DNA of 64,000 bases from Parelaphostrongylus tenuis. Lineage: Eukaryota; Nematoda; Chromadorea; Rhabditida; Metastrongylidae. Positions 1-11,689 of this stretch are shown piece after piece. Location of the stretch: contig JAHQIW010007035.1 in the NCBI GenBank assembly GCA_019055375.1, positions 72,001 through 136,000 on the forward strand, in the 5' to 3' direction. Positions within the stretch are counted from its first letter, which is position 1. Each line of letters begins with the position of its first letter. The position numbers and the translations under genes were made by a program. A model generated the notes under the pieces. That model saw only the letters and a program-made list of their open reading frames with translations, did not search any database and was not told the origin of the DNA.

Positions 1-344
1 TTTTATTGAATTTACTCTATAAGCTCTTTTTTACGAGGAGATTGGCATCGCATAACTCTTTTCTAAACGTTTTTTTATTGAGAAAAGCTGAACATGAGAG
101 GTATGGCAGACAAGTTGCATACTGGTAAGCTATTGATTTCAATAGATCAAAAAAATTATCGCTGGATCAAAGAGCAATGAAAGAGCGATTCGATTGACAA
201 CTGACTGATAAAACTATGATAGATGAAATCAGAATCGATCTATCGCCAGCAGTTTCTAGATCGAATATAATTTAGCTCCTGAAGAGATTCGTAGGACACA
301 GGAATAATCCAGACTGATGCCCGATGATGCAGTCATGGAACGAG
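1..344. other. No gene recognised
   Basis: AT-rich sequence with stops in all frames. I see no exon-like stretch, repeat or RNA signature here. Confidence 0.4.
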
Positions 345-353
345 TCACTCTAA

Positions 354-698
354 AGGAACACCTGTCCAGTCACTGAAAAGAACCGTTGGCTCGTCGATTC
401 TCTCGAAAGAGACGACCCGTATGACGGTGATCTCCTTGTGGTATTCACTATGTCGACTAGAAGACGAGAAAGAAGCAGAAAAGCTCGAAAAGGTTCGACG
501 ACAACGACGAGTGACGTGCTCTACCCGCGCGCGCCACCCACCCCAATCGATAAGAGGACAGCTCGCCTTCAGAGCCCTCTCATGCAAATGTCTCTTCCAA
601 AGGGCAAACCATATCAGGAAGGAAGAAGGGAAGGAAAGGCGATGAAAAGAAGAGGAACCTCGCCAGAAGTGATGTCGATGAAGAGGAATTTGGCATGA
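354..698 (+). CDS. Possible coding exon, basic Ser/Arg-rich tail (unidentified)
   Basis: An open frame runs from after a stop at 351-353 to a TGA at 696-698, with an internal ATG at 450 (82 residues from there). The local GC content is clearly higher than the surroundings. The predicted peptide has an acidic start (SLERDDPYDGDLLVVF), then a basic stretch (STRRRERSRKARKG) and a Pro/Arg/Lys-rich tail. A second frame is open from at least 333 to 645 and reads DEKEAEKLEKVRRQRR over the same DNA, so the frame cannot be settled by eye. A purine-rich tract follows. This could be the last exon of a gene lying to the left, or a chance GC island. I do not recognise a family. Confidence 0.25.
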   Translation, partial: RNTCPVTEKNRWLVDSLERDDPYDGDLLVVFTMSTRRRERSRKARKGSTTTTSDVLYPRAPPTPIDKRTARLQSPLMQMSLPKGKPYQEGRREGKAMKRRGTSPEVMSMKRNLA

Positions 699-719
699 AC
701 TGACCGTCTGATAATCCAA

Positions 720-2530
720 TGCAATTCTTGCTAGTGAAAAAAGTAAGAAAGAGAACGAAAAACCATGAAAGCAGAGAATATTCGGAGAAATTTCTTCCTT
801 ACCTTACTTGTAGAGCAAACAGCGAGCACTGAGAACGACCGAGTGATTTGTTATCGAAATAAAAACATTAGAAACGAGTGTAGAAACACGAAAGAAAGGA
901 TACAGAGGATGAAACAGCAAAAATAGAGGACAAAAAAACAGGGAAGAAAAAGGATTGAAAAAGGAATACGGAGGAAAAGACAGAGAAGAAGGAAACAAAA
1001 GAGGAAGAAGAAAGTCGAGGATGATAGATGATCAATGCTAAATCGCTCATCTAATTGAGGCAATTGTGAGTCTCGCTTGTTTACCATGTTCGTGTTCTGC
1101 TCAAACTAGTTTTGACATGTAAACTACGCGAAAACTTCGTGCCTGCTTGCGTTTATAGATTAGATCGAATTGATTCTAACATAATCGTGATTCTTGCTAA
1201 TATAATTACATAGGAATGTTAGAAAATTTGCTAAATCAACGTTTGAGGAGAGTTGTGGTCCCATAAATTTTTTGACCATAAGCCTAAGCCTAAACCTGAA
1301 CTCGTAATTTCCTTAAAGAAATCAACTAAAGAAATGCTCTAAAAATTGATGGGACGATAACCCTCCACAAGGGCCCTTCAAATTTAATTATGAAGCAAAA
1401 AAATTGCTATACGGACAGTGTAAAAAATTATTTCGTGCAATAAAAAAGAACACAAACGTAATCGAACAAAAAATGCAGTAAAGTCAAATGCAACTGTAGG
1501 AAACTCATGCATAGATAAATGCGAGAAACCATTGGAGAAAACTCAATGAATACCTGACCAGGCCCCAGAGAGCTCATAATGTAAAGAGAATTCACGATGG
1601 GTGGGTGATATGTTTGATATGAAATGTTGACCCAAACAGGTAATTATAGGATTGCCGTTTGCCGGCGAGAGGGTTTGGATCGCTGGATAACTGTTATAAT
1701 TGGACAGAGGGAGTGTCGAGGTCAAGTGCGAGTCGAAGGCAGCAGTAATCACAGGAAGTTGTCTGATGTCTGTAGTTTTTTAGCTAGGGGATTTTCAAAG
1801 GGACATAATAATACGTTGACTTCTTTAGAAAAAGATACGCATCACGCAGGAGCGATGATCTTTAAACTGTGAAGTGATCGAGAGTACGATATGTGAAAGG
1901 ACGAAACGTGACATTACAGAAAATATAGTATATTCCATATAAATCGTGTAGAAAGGATGTGGAAGAAAGAAATGCGGAGAATGAAATGAAGCGTAAATTG
2001 TGAAAGTTAGAAAACAATCTAATGACGCAAAGTGCAATTAGCTGCAGAGGTCATAGGCCGGACAGGAGTACAGTATCAATTGTTCGGGACCAATCATCAT
2101 CTGTAATCAAGACGGTAGTGCATTGCGCACCTGAAACAAAACACCAGAGCCGAAACGGTGAAGATTATAGGATTTTACTGAACAATCGAGCTCACTCAAC
2201 CAGCTTGTTCCATAAGTGATTCATAAGTGGCTCTTATGAGAGTTATGGCTTGAAAACATGTAGTAGGAAAAGTATTGAATCTGAGGGAATAATGGAAGAA
2301 ATCCCAACGATGGTCTTAGCTTAGAGGGTTCTAAGATTAAGGCTAAGCAGCCTGAGTTCTTTTCGAGTTAGCGATTTCATAGCGGTGTTTCAATGTTTCA
2401 ACCCAGTGGTGCGTAGAACTACCAATGCACCTGTTCCGCTATCTTTCTTTGTTCCATACAATATATCGTAGCTGTCAGCAACCAACTGTAAACGGGTGTA
2501 GTCTGATAAGGACATTATCAGCACCAAACC
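720..2530. other. No gene recognised; purine-rich tract
   Basis: About 740-1020 is strongly purine-rich on the plus strand (gaaa/agga runs), which creates long but low-complexity minus-strand frames that I do not accept as genes. The rest is AT-rich with short chance frames. Confidence 0.4.
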
Positions 2531-2534
2531 CACT

Positions 2535-2536
<2 letters not shown>

Positions 2537-2569
<33 letters not shown>

Positions 2570-2653
2570 TGTGTAATATATAACACGTATGACATAGGAA
2601 CATGCATACGGAGTACCTTGGACAAGTGGCGATATATGCTCCATGTATAGCAC

Positions 2654-2702
<49 letters not shown>
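2537..2702. repeat. Two (TA)n microsatellites
   Basis: Two dinucleotide TA runs, about 2537-2566 and 2658-2702, are separated by ~90 bp of non-repetitive DNA. The apparent open frame across them on the minus strand (alternating Tyr-Ile) is an artefact of the repeat. Confidence 0.95.
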
Positions 2703-2705
<3 letters not shown>

Positions 2706-2739
2706 CGCACAATTTTTCAGAGAAAATTAATCTGATTAC

Positions 2740-3480
2740 TCATAAATGAATAGCCAAATTTCCATCAGTGTTGCAGTCTCCAGCAAACTGTCAAAGTAAA
2801 CAATCGGTGCGTTCAATTTCTAACTCTCAAGCTTTTCCTTTCGCACTACTATTATTTCCACCATTTACGGGATGATACTGTGTTCATGAAGAATTGAAAG
2901 ACGAAGAATAAATAATGTAAAAGACACAAAGGGATTTTCAAGCAATGAGGCGGGTCAAATTCATGACGAGTAATTAGACATAGGTAAAGCCAACCCACAA
3001 AGAAATGGACGAGATAAAAAGAGGAATCGTTGAAAAGAGTCGTGGGTAACTATTTTTCTTTCGGTTTGATCGCACGGAAAAATATCACAGAATGAGAAAA
3101 GAGACAACTGACAAATGTTTTTTCGTGATTTCACCTGATTAAAGAGGAACAAAGGATTCGACGTTGACCAATCGCCTAATGAGTACGTCATATATCCGCC
3201 TTAATCCTGTGGCCACACGATGTATCAAGTCAAAATTACATTTGTCACTCCCGATGGGATAATAGGTTGGTCGGGGAGCGTAATTGCAGTAGTGGTTACG
3301 TGCATATTTACAGGACACCTGTAGCCACTGTACTGAACGAGACGAATTTGTATTAGAAAATTCTCTAAAAAATTTGCTGTCATACGCGTGTCCTCATTGC
3401 GAATTTATGCCAATTTTTTTTGCTAATTTGGCTTTTATTCAAAAAGTGATGTCATATTTAGACAAGCGATTAAGTAGTGT
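2740..3480. other. No gene recognised
   Basis: AT-rich spacer between the TA microsatellites and a SINE. Only short chance frames are seen. Confidence 0.4.
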
Positions 3481-3488
3481 AAGTTAAG

Positions 3489-3789
3489 GGATAGAAAAGG
3501 ATAAAGCTCTCGGCGTTGATCAATCCCTGAGGGATGCGTCGTGCACTCGTCTACAGTTTTTAACTTCTTTTGAGGTGATTGAATGCATATCTGGCTTTTG
3601 CAAAAACTCACGGTGGCCTCTCGCTGAACGAGTCAGTGCTGCTTATCCTCCCAGAAAAGTCTGCGACCAGTCTGGTGCCAATTTGCCGACTCCGGAGGGA
3701 TGGATGGCATGGTGAACCATGAGAGCGAGATCGAACCACTGACCTCGTGTGCGACGCAGAGTACCTCTAACTACTACGCCGCATGCGCT
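3489..3789 (-). mobile_element. tRNA-derived SINE, copy 1 (diverged)
   Basis: On the minus strand the element begins with a tRNA-like head: an A-box-like stretch (GCGTAGTAGTTAGAGG) near 3765-3782 and, ~30 bp on, a B-box-like stretch (GGTTCGATCTC) near 3730. It continues through a unique body and ends at gagctttatcc near 3490. The whole ~300 bp aligns by eye with the plus-strand copy at 17624-17925, including the heads and both ends. That spacing of internal pol III promoter boxes followed by a non-tRNA body is the hallmark of tRNA-derived SINEs. The head has lost clear cloverleaf pairing, so this is not a functional tRNA gene. Confidence 0.75.
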
Positions 3790-3794
3790 ATATT

Positions 3795-6255
3795 GTAAGT
3801 CATTGGTACAAAACCAGTGAATATCGAAAGTGTGATTTGAACAGTTCCCTTTTACTGCGTGATAATTTCGCATTGACATCTGCAGCAGTCTGCCATGATG
3901 AGATTTACATCATAAGACGTCTAAATAGCAGCTGCTCAAAATTTCGAATTCTTCCTCCTCATTCAGCTCTTCGGAATCTACTCTATCTTCAAAATCCAAC
4001 AGGAAACTACCTTGATGACAAATACAAGTGGCAGCTCAGATAGCAAGATGAACAGTTGACTGGTAGTCGAGACAGTGGAATGAACTTCACAAAGTGCAAG
4101 CGTCATCTCAGAATATCATCCAAATTGTCCTATACACCCGTGGAGGATGCTTCACATCTACATTCACCAAAGGATACATCAGAATTACGAAATGGGACTC
4201 ATGTACGTCACTATATCGAGGCAGACCACTACCATGGACAACGATTTTGCGGGGAAGCTAAGATTGGATGCTAAGCTGGATGCATTACCAGTAAAAGTGA
4301 ACTGTCCAAGCATCCTGGCATTCGAATGTATTCTTCCACTCCATTACTAAGCTCACACGAGGTCATTAACTCAATAGTGGCCAGCATCCTGTATCAACGC
4401 CCTCGCACATTTTGTCCTTTCCGCGTTGAAGGTCTTTCTGATGGATCAATTTGAATTTGGAGTGTGGCATGCATGAGTAAGCTGTCCTCAATTGAATGTG
4501 CCCTTTTTATCTATCTTGACCTTAATTCAGAGCGCCGCTTTGCAAAAATGTTTCGATTTACTAGCCAGTGATTAGTTTCGGTAGAGACTCGGCGAACTGA
4601 TTTTATGGTTTTATTCTCTTCACAACTTAAGAAAAAGTCTTTCAAGCAGCTTGTAAGGGCAAAAATGGCTCCAAAGGGCCTTAATTAGGGTGTGTACGCC
4701 TAGAAGTGTACGCTTGGCTTTCAAAGTTGAGTTGCGAAGAAGCTAACAGCTCAAATCTTCAAATTTTATCCTCTCTTCTAGCCTCGGCAGTTTATATGTC
4801 GAGAACAGTTCACAGATGACTCGGTCGATGGACAAAGGACATGGCGGACTCATGAGAATGCAGATTCTTAGACGATATCGACGATGGACGAAATGTTCAG
4901 CTAACACATTCGCAAACGGAAACAATTTGGAACCACGATATAGCTTTGCGGGCGCCACCATGTTCAAAGCAAGCCTCGCCATAAACAGCGATTTCGCAGA
5001 ACGGAACAGATGCATACTATTTCAGGTCTCGCACTACTGGTGAGGACGGCCATCCATGCATCTGAGCGATTGCATCGTTTTACAGTTTTCAGCTTTCCAA
5101 GATAGCATTTTTAAAATCGTTTTGTGGATACAGTCTCCATGCTCTAGCATTTCTAGAACAGCAGTGAACCGCGTCGACTGTTCAAAGCTCTTCGTTTTCG
5201 CATTCTGACTCTTCTCAAGCGCCTGGAACTAAATTCATCTGAGAAAAGTGACCTGCAATAGTGTCGGCACTCTATAATCTAAAGTAGTCAACATTTGATT
5301 AACTGCTGAAACATAGTGTACCATTCTGTTAAGATTCGTGCTTGTGCGCCTTTAATGAATGCGAAAGAGTCAAGGCGCTAGCTCAAACAGCTCTCAGAAG
5401 ACTATATGGTAAATATGGGAAAAGAGCAGTTCGCAATAGCGACTCGTAATTTCTCTATTCAGCGAACAAGGTGTTGTTAAAATACGATGCTTTGAGTACA
5501 CTTTAGACAGTGCAATACAATACGGCAATTTGCTATCATCTCAGCAGTTTCGCGTTCTTCAGAACCTGAGAAGTCATATTGACGTGAAACTTACCTAGCT
5601 GAACACTTCAGTAACCAAAGGAGATGGGATCTAAACGAAAATGTCAAACAGCGAAGCATTTAGCTTTTATTAGCTCAACGTTTCCCTGTTATTTCGTGGT
5701 CCACTGAATACATAGACCAGCCGCATCGAATCTTGCATGAACGAGGTGTGTACCTGACTCAGAACCCGAAAAAGAGAGAAATGAGGAAGGAGTGTCGAAT
5801 TGAAAGAGTATAATTTTGTTAAAGTTATTTATACTTTATCAGTTGACGAAAATTTAATGTAGCAAAGGCCACAAATAGTCGCTGAGTGGCTCGAATGTGC
5901 GCCAGCTGATTCTCCTACTATTTTATTGGGGCACCAGAACCGCATATTTGACTCAATCACTAGGTGATCAAAAAATAATGCGCTTGTATGCTCTGAATAG
6001 ACGGAAATCTGAGTGTCCGCTGACGGAAACGATGTTGAATTAGCACTAGTAGGTTGTGAAACTCATCGCCGTACTTTAATGCTCCAAAACGACTCTTGCG
6101 CTAAGTTTCTGACAGTGATAGGTTGGAATGCTTGACGAGCCCAGAGCGTGGAACTAGAGGCGAAGGACCCACCAAATTGAGCAACATTCTAGTGTACCCA
6201 GCGACGGCGATCTGCTGAGCTATCACTAATATTTTTTCGATGACTAAGCCAATAT
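3795..6255. other. Unassigned DNA with short open frames
   Basis: Several frames of 70-90 codons occur (for example plus 3783-4043 and 4056-4274, minus 4743-5015). None shows a family motif, convincing splice sites or similarity to anything else in the window. I list the stretch as unassigned. Confidence 0.35.
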
Positions 6256-6265
6256 CAGGAAGCTC

Positions 6266-6315
6266 GAAAGAACATTTGTTCGGCTAACGTTTCGAGTCTT
6301 GTCTTCTTCAACCAG
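6266..6315 (-). repeat. Possible relic of a PLE 3' end (hammerhead-like)
   Basis: The minus strand carries gaagaagac, a short complementary turn, then cgaaacgttagcc. This is the same order as the GAAGAAGGC...GCCGAAACGTCAGCC block at the 3' ends of the PLE copies at 18094 and 20856. No PLE protein sequence remains next to it, and the core is imperfect (UUGAAGA instead of CUGAAGA). Short and degenerate, hence low confidence. Confidence 0.35.
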
Positions 6316-6319
6316 TGAA

Positions 6320-6985
6320 TGTAGTGAGCTGTCGCATTACTCATCTTCGTGGAAATGAGCCCACTTCCATCACTGTAGATATGGTATAAATTTACAAAGA
6401 TTAGGCCCCCTTCCACTACTCAGCCATTTTATTCTTCAAAATCAGGTTTTGATAAGAATAAAGGGAATAGGTAAGAATTGAAAATGAAATTGCTTTCTTG
6501 AAAGCACTAAGATAAAGAGTTAGTTGTGTCAAAAAAAAGTCCGCGAAAAGGTTTATTGTGCGTGGCGACAGTGCTAGCTTGTGCTTCACTAGTGAACATC
6601 GGTAGCACTTAAAGGGTTCTCAGCTGTTTCCATCATGACCTCGACCACCTAAGAAAGCGATTCCGTGAAGTCATTGCTTACATATGGATATTAAAACTAC
6701 TTCTTTACACGATTAGTTTTCAAGCTTGACGTGCTCATCGAGATGATAAGATAAATTTGTTCTGTAGTTGAGAGCTTCTCCTAGTATTTCAATGCTGGCC
6801 AAGATTAGAAACAACATCAAACATCCTAAGAGATGGTTGCGCATTCGACTTTTTTTGGGTATTGCTTGAAGTAGCTAAACGCCATTCGGCTTTTGGCAAA
6901 GAGCCGCCTCGGCCTACCAATGTATCAAGTTACTGCTGCTAGTTTCCAATACAGTTATAGTGACCATTTGCCAATCTCAGGGGTA
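6320..6985. other. No gene recognised
   Basis: AT-rich DNA without a supported feature. Confidence 0.4.
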
Positions 6986-6989
6986 TAAG

Positions 6990-7067
6990 AGGGTTGGTGA
7001 GCAGGGGAGTCGGTATCGAAAATACGGTCACATGTGTTCACTAGGGCAGCTCTCACCACTGCGCTAC
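6990..7067 (-). mobile_element. tRNA-like SINE head
   Basis: On the minus strand TAGCGCAGTGGTGAGAG (7067 downward) matches a pol III A box. ATTTTCGATACCGACTC follows about 35 bp later in the place of the B box, with cccctgctcacca after it. The minus-strand block at 46055-46145 shares the box order and the ctgctcacca end, so both are probably one SINE family. It does not fold into a tRNA with a credible acceptor stem. Confidence 0.5.
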
Positions 7068-7069
7068 AA

Positions 7070-7593
7070 AACGGGCCCTCTGGTGTGAAACCACGGGGTG
7101 ATTGCAAAAAATGTATCAAAATTTGTGCACCTGAATAAAACAGAAGAAGGATTGTCGTGTTTAACATATACTGGACACATTGCCACAAGCTCAATCATTT
7201 GCCACTGTGCACCTAACATGCTAATGGTAAAAACGGCTGATAGTCTTTTCAGTTTCTTCTTATTTGAATCACTTGCAATAATCATAAGTGAGCGATAAAT
7301 TTTTGAACACTCGTTGCGTTTCTTTTGGCGCTGTTACCTACCTCTCCATTCATTACTAAGTTTCCTTCCTCGACGGACGAGTACTATTTATGTGGGAGTG
7401 AGTAGTGATAGCAACCATCAGTGACATGGTGTTCTGAGTTTTTTCCACCTTCATAAACTCAAGGCAATAGCCATTATATGAGAGGTGGCCGTTCTCACCC
7501 ATTGGGAAAGGCTCACCTACCAAATGCTAGCATAAGCAATCAAAATGTGAAGATGTGTCATGTTGTCAAGGAAAGGGCACAATTGCAATGACC
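7070..7593. other. No gene recognised
   Basis: Spacer between a SINE head and a mariner relic. Only chance frames are seen. Confidence 0.4.
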
Positions 7594-7595
7594 TA

Positions 7596-7970
7596 TTAGG
7601 TTGGTGCAAAAGTAACTTGAATTTTTTGGAGATTCAAACCAGCAACTACTTTCACTTTACATTTGATGAATGGGGAATGGCCGTAGAAGGCTGGTGTTTA
7701 ATTTGCAACATCTCGTGTATTATTGAAAGGATCAGCATCAACAAATGCTCTTAGTTGATCGTTGTCAATTTTCCCATGGCCACACGACGTTTCTCACCTT
7801 CGAAGCTCGACTTTTTGCAAACACATCAGTGTACTCTGCGTTCGTTAGCAGTTCCTGTCTCAAATGCGTTTCTAATGTTATGAGTTGTCTTTGGGGTTTT
7901 ACGATCCATTTTGACCTTAAACGAGAAGGTCGCTCAAATTTGCTTTTGTTTGACAACCTTTTCATATTTT
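7596..7970 (-). mobile_element. Hsmar1/bandit-like mariner relic, internally deleted
   Basis: A TA dinucleotide (7594-7595) is followed by TTAGGTTGGTGCAAAAGTAA at 7596-7615. As I recall, this is the terminal inverted repeat of the Hsmar1/MADE1 mariner group, and TA is the mariner target. Reading inward on the minus strand, decayed transposase N-terminal sequence is visible: NIRNAF.TGTANERRVH around 7830-7880, then DNDQLRAFVDADP with NNTRDVA at 7701-7766. These match the helix-turn-helix region of Hsmar1-type transposases. Frameshifts and stops interrupt it. The coding N-terminus lies close to this terminal repeat, so the DDD catalytic part must be deleted. I could not find the opposite terminal repeat. 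A related element, bandit, was described from the dog hookworm. Confidence 0.8.
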
Positions 7971-8121
7971 AAAATAGATATAAATCAAGCAGCAATAATA
8001 TGCCATCAGCAATAAAAGCAAGCGAGGAATGATCATCAAAACGATCTATAAATAGTCATAATTATTTGAAAAAGCCTATCTCAGCATCAAATGGCTCATT
8101 TCAACAGTGCTAAATCCGCAT

Positions 8122-8288
8122 TTATTTTTATGAACCTAATAAGTTTACGTAACAATGAGGATATCGGTTACACATCGGTGATTGTTAACGTCTAACACTA
8201 AAAATGTAGATGGGTCTACTCATTCACGTGGTCATTCACGTGGTTTTTATGAACCTAATAGGTGAACGTAACAATGAGGATATCGGTT
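8122..8288. repeat. Local direct repeat (~45 bp, two copies)
   Basis: The block tttttatgaacctaataa...gtaacaatgaggatatcggtta occurs at about 8126-8171 and again at 8243-8289 with two differences. The sequence just before the second copy has attcacgtggtc/attcacgtggt in tandem. It looks like a small local duplication. Confidence 0.85.
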
Positions 8289-8289
8289 A

Positions 8290-9838
8290 TTGCAGATGAG
8301 GTAAGCAGTGATGATACTGGCTAGTTCAAAATGATTAATGAGTGGAGCGACGACTAGTGATGTAGCTGAGGTTGCCTAGAGTAGGTGAACTAACGATATA
8401 GATTTGTAGTTCTCCAGTGAGCAGGATCAGATATACCCGTTTTAGGGTGGGATAGTGCATCACACAAACACGCATTGTTCCACGAAAGAGAAGGCCAATA
8501 CTCTCATGATGGCTGTGAAAAAGTGCATAAGATAAAAATAGAAAACTTACAAGAAAAGCAGTTTCCGAGAATGTGTGAACAACTGCACATCAAGTTAAAC
8601 TGTTTGACTGAAAACGTTTGCTTTGTTTCGGAGTGTTCATCGTGACAGCTACTTACAAAATGAAAGCAGTCTTCAACATCTCCGTCGTTCATCCATTGAA
8701 GTAAGGACAGAATTTCACTCAAACTATTGACATCATGCACGACAGGTCAAATTTTTCAGGAAAATCTCTCCCGTTGATGACCTTCATATAGAGTAATGTT
8801 ATGTTATGCAGTAAGTTGTAGAAACGTCCACTTCTCTTTCATCAGCGGCACAGGCTCGTTAGTGTAGCAGTCAACAATTGACCTTTTTCGAGCAGCGACG
8901 AAGATGGCCAACCGAGGTGTGACTATATCGTGTGGGATGACCTGGTGAGAAAATGATGACTGTGCAAAAAGTCAGCACATGCGAAATTTTGTAAAAAAAA
9001 AAATAATCCTTTCATGGGGTCGTGGGGTCATTTGAGTCTCCTCAAAAAGTCCAATGGAGTGTGGCACCACACAACCTAATTCTCCTCGTCTGGAAATGCC
9101 CTTTCTCGGGACAACCGCTGTTGTCATTGGAAATGAGCTGCTCTCATGATGGCAACGCGCCATCAGTAACCGATACATGAGCTGCTCATACTCGGCACAG
9201 CATTTTACTAGCCCTTGAGCGGCTTGAGGAAGGCGAAGCAGCCAAGAGGTTAGCATAGCAAGCTTGTAAACCACCCTGGTAAAGATCAGAAAAAAACAGA
9301 TATTGGGTTTTTCTTACTAAGATGTATTGAAAAGTGTTTGAAAATAGTAGACTCGTTCTCAAGATCATTTTTTCTCACTACCTGACGATGTGTCAATGTG
9401 ACTATGGCCATGAATGATCACTGAGCATTCTCAGAAACCTTAGTGGATTCTGTAGTACTATTTTCTGTCAGACACTGTGCTGCACGACTGACTCAATAAC
9501 TGAGAAGACAATAAGTATTGATTGTATTGTGAGACAGGCTTGGACAGAACACTTGTGAACCCTGACGAAAGCTTTATTATAATGGAAAGCATAACATGGG
9601 TAATCTGATGCTCATATCTCTAAAAAACGAAGTAAACAAAAACCATGTTCTTAATGAATTACGACCGAGCGTTAGACCAGTTTGACGGCCATTCACTATA
9701 ACAGTGAATGAAATGAGTGCATCAACTGACTGGCTGCTCTATAACTGCTTGGAAGAAACATCACAGAACACGAATGCTTTCAGTTTTCTCAAAATTTTCC
9801 GTCCAGTACGTTTTATTGTAGATTACTCTAAGAAACGT
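8290..9838. other. No gene recognised
   Basis: AT-rich DNA with frames up to 100 codons (minus 8972-9274) that show no motif or splice support. Confidence 0.35.
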
Positions 9839-9964
9839 CTGTGCTGAAACTAAGTCGTAGGGTATAATGTAGACTACACACAGTAATCACCGGAGTACAC
9901 GTTGGTGAATTACCGTCCGGCTTGCTAAACATTCTTTGAGTGAAATGCCAAAAAATTTTCGTCC

Positions 9965-10186
9965 ATGAACTTTTCGTCACCAAATTCTTTCACAGACCTT
10001 GTGCTTTGCCCCATCACATTGTCTTTGATTGGTAGTGTGCGACTGTGTTTGGAATCGCTGCCCTCAATAAGGAAAGAGGCGCTCGAGGAACGTTTTTTGC
10101 TTACCCGTCTATGGTCGCCATTTCGAAATGGGAAGCGGTTGAACAGTCACAAATTTGTAAAAGAACTAGGCTACTCAACCGAGTGA
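9965..10186 (+). CDS. Conserved open frame in unit 5' flank (doubtful)
   Basis: A 73-codon frame. Its C-terminal part (PSIRKEALEERFLLTRL, then PF.N.KRLNS and FVKELG) is recognisably the same peptide as the end of the minus-strand frame 29324-29728 (PSIKKEAHEERFLLTQL, KRLNSHEFVKEVG). The two unit copies differ at many bases yet keep this stretch in frame. In other units (26300, 37830, 52500) the same DNA is frame-broken. It may be an old exon carried along with the SCP unit, or chance. No function can be suggested. Confidence 0.2.
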   Translation: MNFSSPNSFTDLVLCPITLSLIGSVRLCLESLPSIRKEALEERFLLTRLWSPFRNGKRLNSHKFVKELGYSTE

Positions 10187-11689
10187 GTCTCTAAGCTGTG
10201 GATGCAAATTTCTTGTCAGCAATCTCTAAGCTATAGCTTTCAATTTCCCAAGGAACTGAATTCTAAATTGATTGAAGGTAGAAAGGATAATTTGATGAAA
10301 AGAAGTCATTTATATACAAGGATTGTGCAATGGGCTCAAACTCCCTGGACGTTCTCAAGCATCTAGCAGCTCCTGTCACGTGTTTATCGTGTTGTGGTTG
10401 TTTATCCAATAGGCATTTTTGCAAGAACGACATTCAGTTGAGATTCGAACCATGTGATGCTTTAGGATGTTAAGACAAGCAATTCACTTAGATTTGTTTC
10501 AGCTTTCCTCATGTCCGTGGAAATGAATCAGCCTGAATACTCTGCGCACTAGGTTCTCAATGGCATCAGGCGACTAAAGAACGTACGAAAGGCAATCAAC
10601 TTTACACTGCACAGGGCATCATCGAAAGCGGATAGATGAATACCTCCACAACACACCATGAGGCTTCAAAAGTTTTGACAAGCAATGATCTCTTCAAAGG
10701 CATTTTCACAGCAGCGATCATATTTATTCAACACCCGCTCTCAGCATATTTTACGCCAGTTCGTTTTTCCTTCTCACAAACTGACTACAATTGGCAGATC
10801 TCACAACCACCGACAGGGTATGACGAACTGAGAAGCCAGCACGAGTCAGTTCTTAAAAATTTTGATCACTCAATTAAGTCCGACTACTTATCATTTCGCT
10901 GCAGCTGACGATGTTTTAGGCTGTTCCAACTGCGACGTCTGGAAAAGACACTATTGCCTAAGCATGGCTTCTCGAGCTGAGATGTTCGACGTTATCACGG
11001 AAGATCAGCGAGTGATAAACCGTATTAGAAATCATCGACGTTCTAGTGTTAAATTAGTAGTCACAAAGCGAAAATTACCATTAGAATCAAATAAGACTGA
11101 TTTGGCCGATCTTAATAACACGTCCATAACTCGCCATCAAGACTTTTCTAAACTTCCAGAAGTGGTGTAACAGCAGTCTCTTCAGACGCCAATCTTGATG
11201 CTTTACTTGAGTCGCTGTTCGCATTGTACTATATCACCTAATAAGGACGAAAAAGAAAGTGAACGGTATAGTGACGTCGCTTCTTGTCATCATGAGGGTT
11301 AATTTAGCTGCGATTTTTTGCAGTTGCTGTCATTGCTGTACACCCATCAGTTTCTTGTCGGCTCACCCCATGCGATGTGTTACCACCGCCATGGGCTCAT
11401 TTTCTTTACGATCCCAGAAGAATGGCAGAAATAGCAACTGCCATCACGAGCTTTGTCAGATGGCGAAAGTGATATGGATGCGTTTCTACAACCAGCTGGA
11501 GAGAGTAAGCCGCGAGAAAATGTTCATCAATAAAAGAAAGCCTATCGAAGAATATATGACAAGTTGTATATGACGGGAATATTTCAGATGAAATTCTATT
11601 CTTGTGCGATCATCAGAGACAGGAAGCAACAATCTCACTTTCCTGATAATTGACATCAAATAAGTGTCATCAAAAATATGTTCACAAAG

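Noticed and set aside
804..1087. Hydrophobic Phe/Ser/Leu-rich minus-strand frames resembling membrane proteins
   Set aside because: They are the complement of a purine-rich low-complexity tract; several frames are open at once and no start or splice context is present.
2390..2710. 106-codon minus-strand open frame rich in Tyr-Ile
   Set aside because: It is generated by the (TA)n microsatellites.
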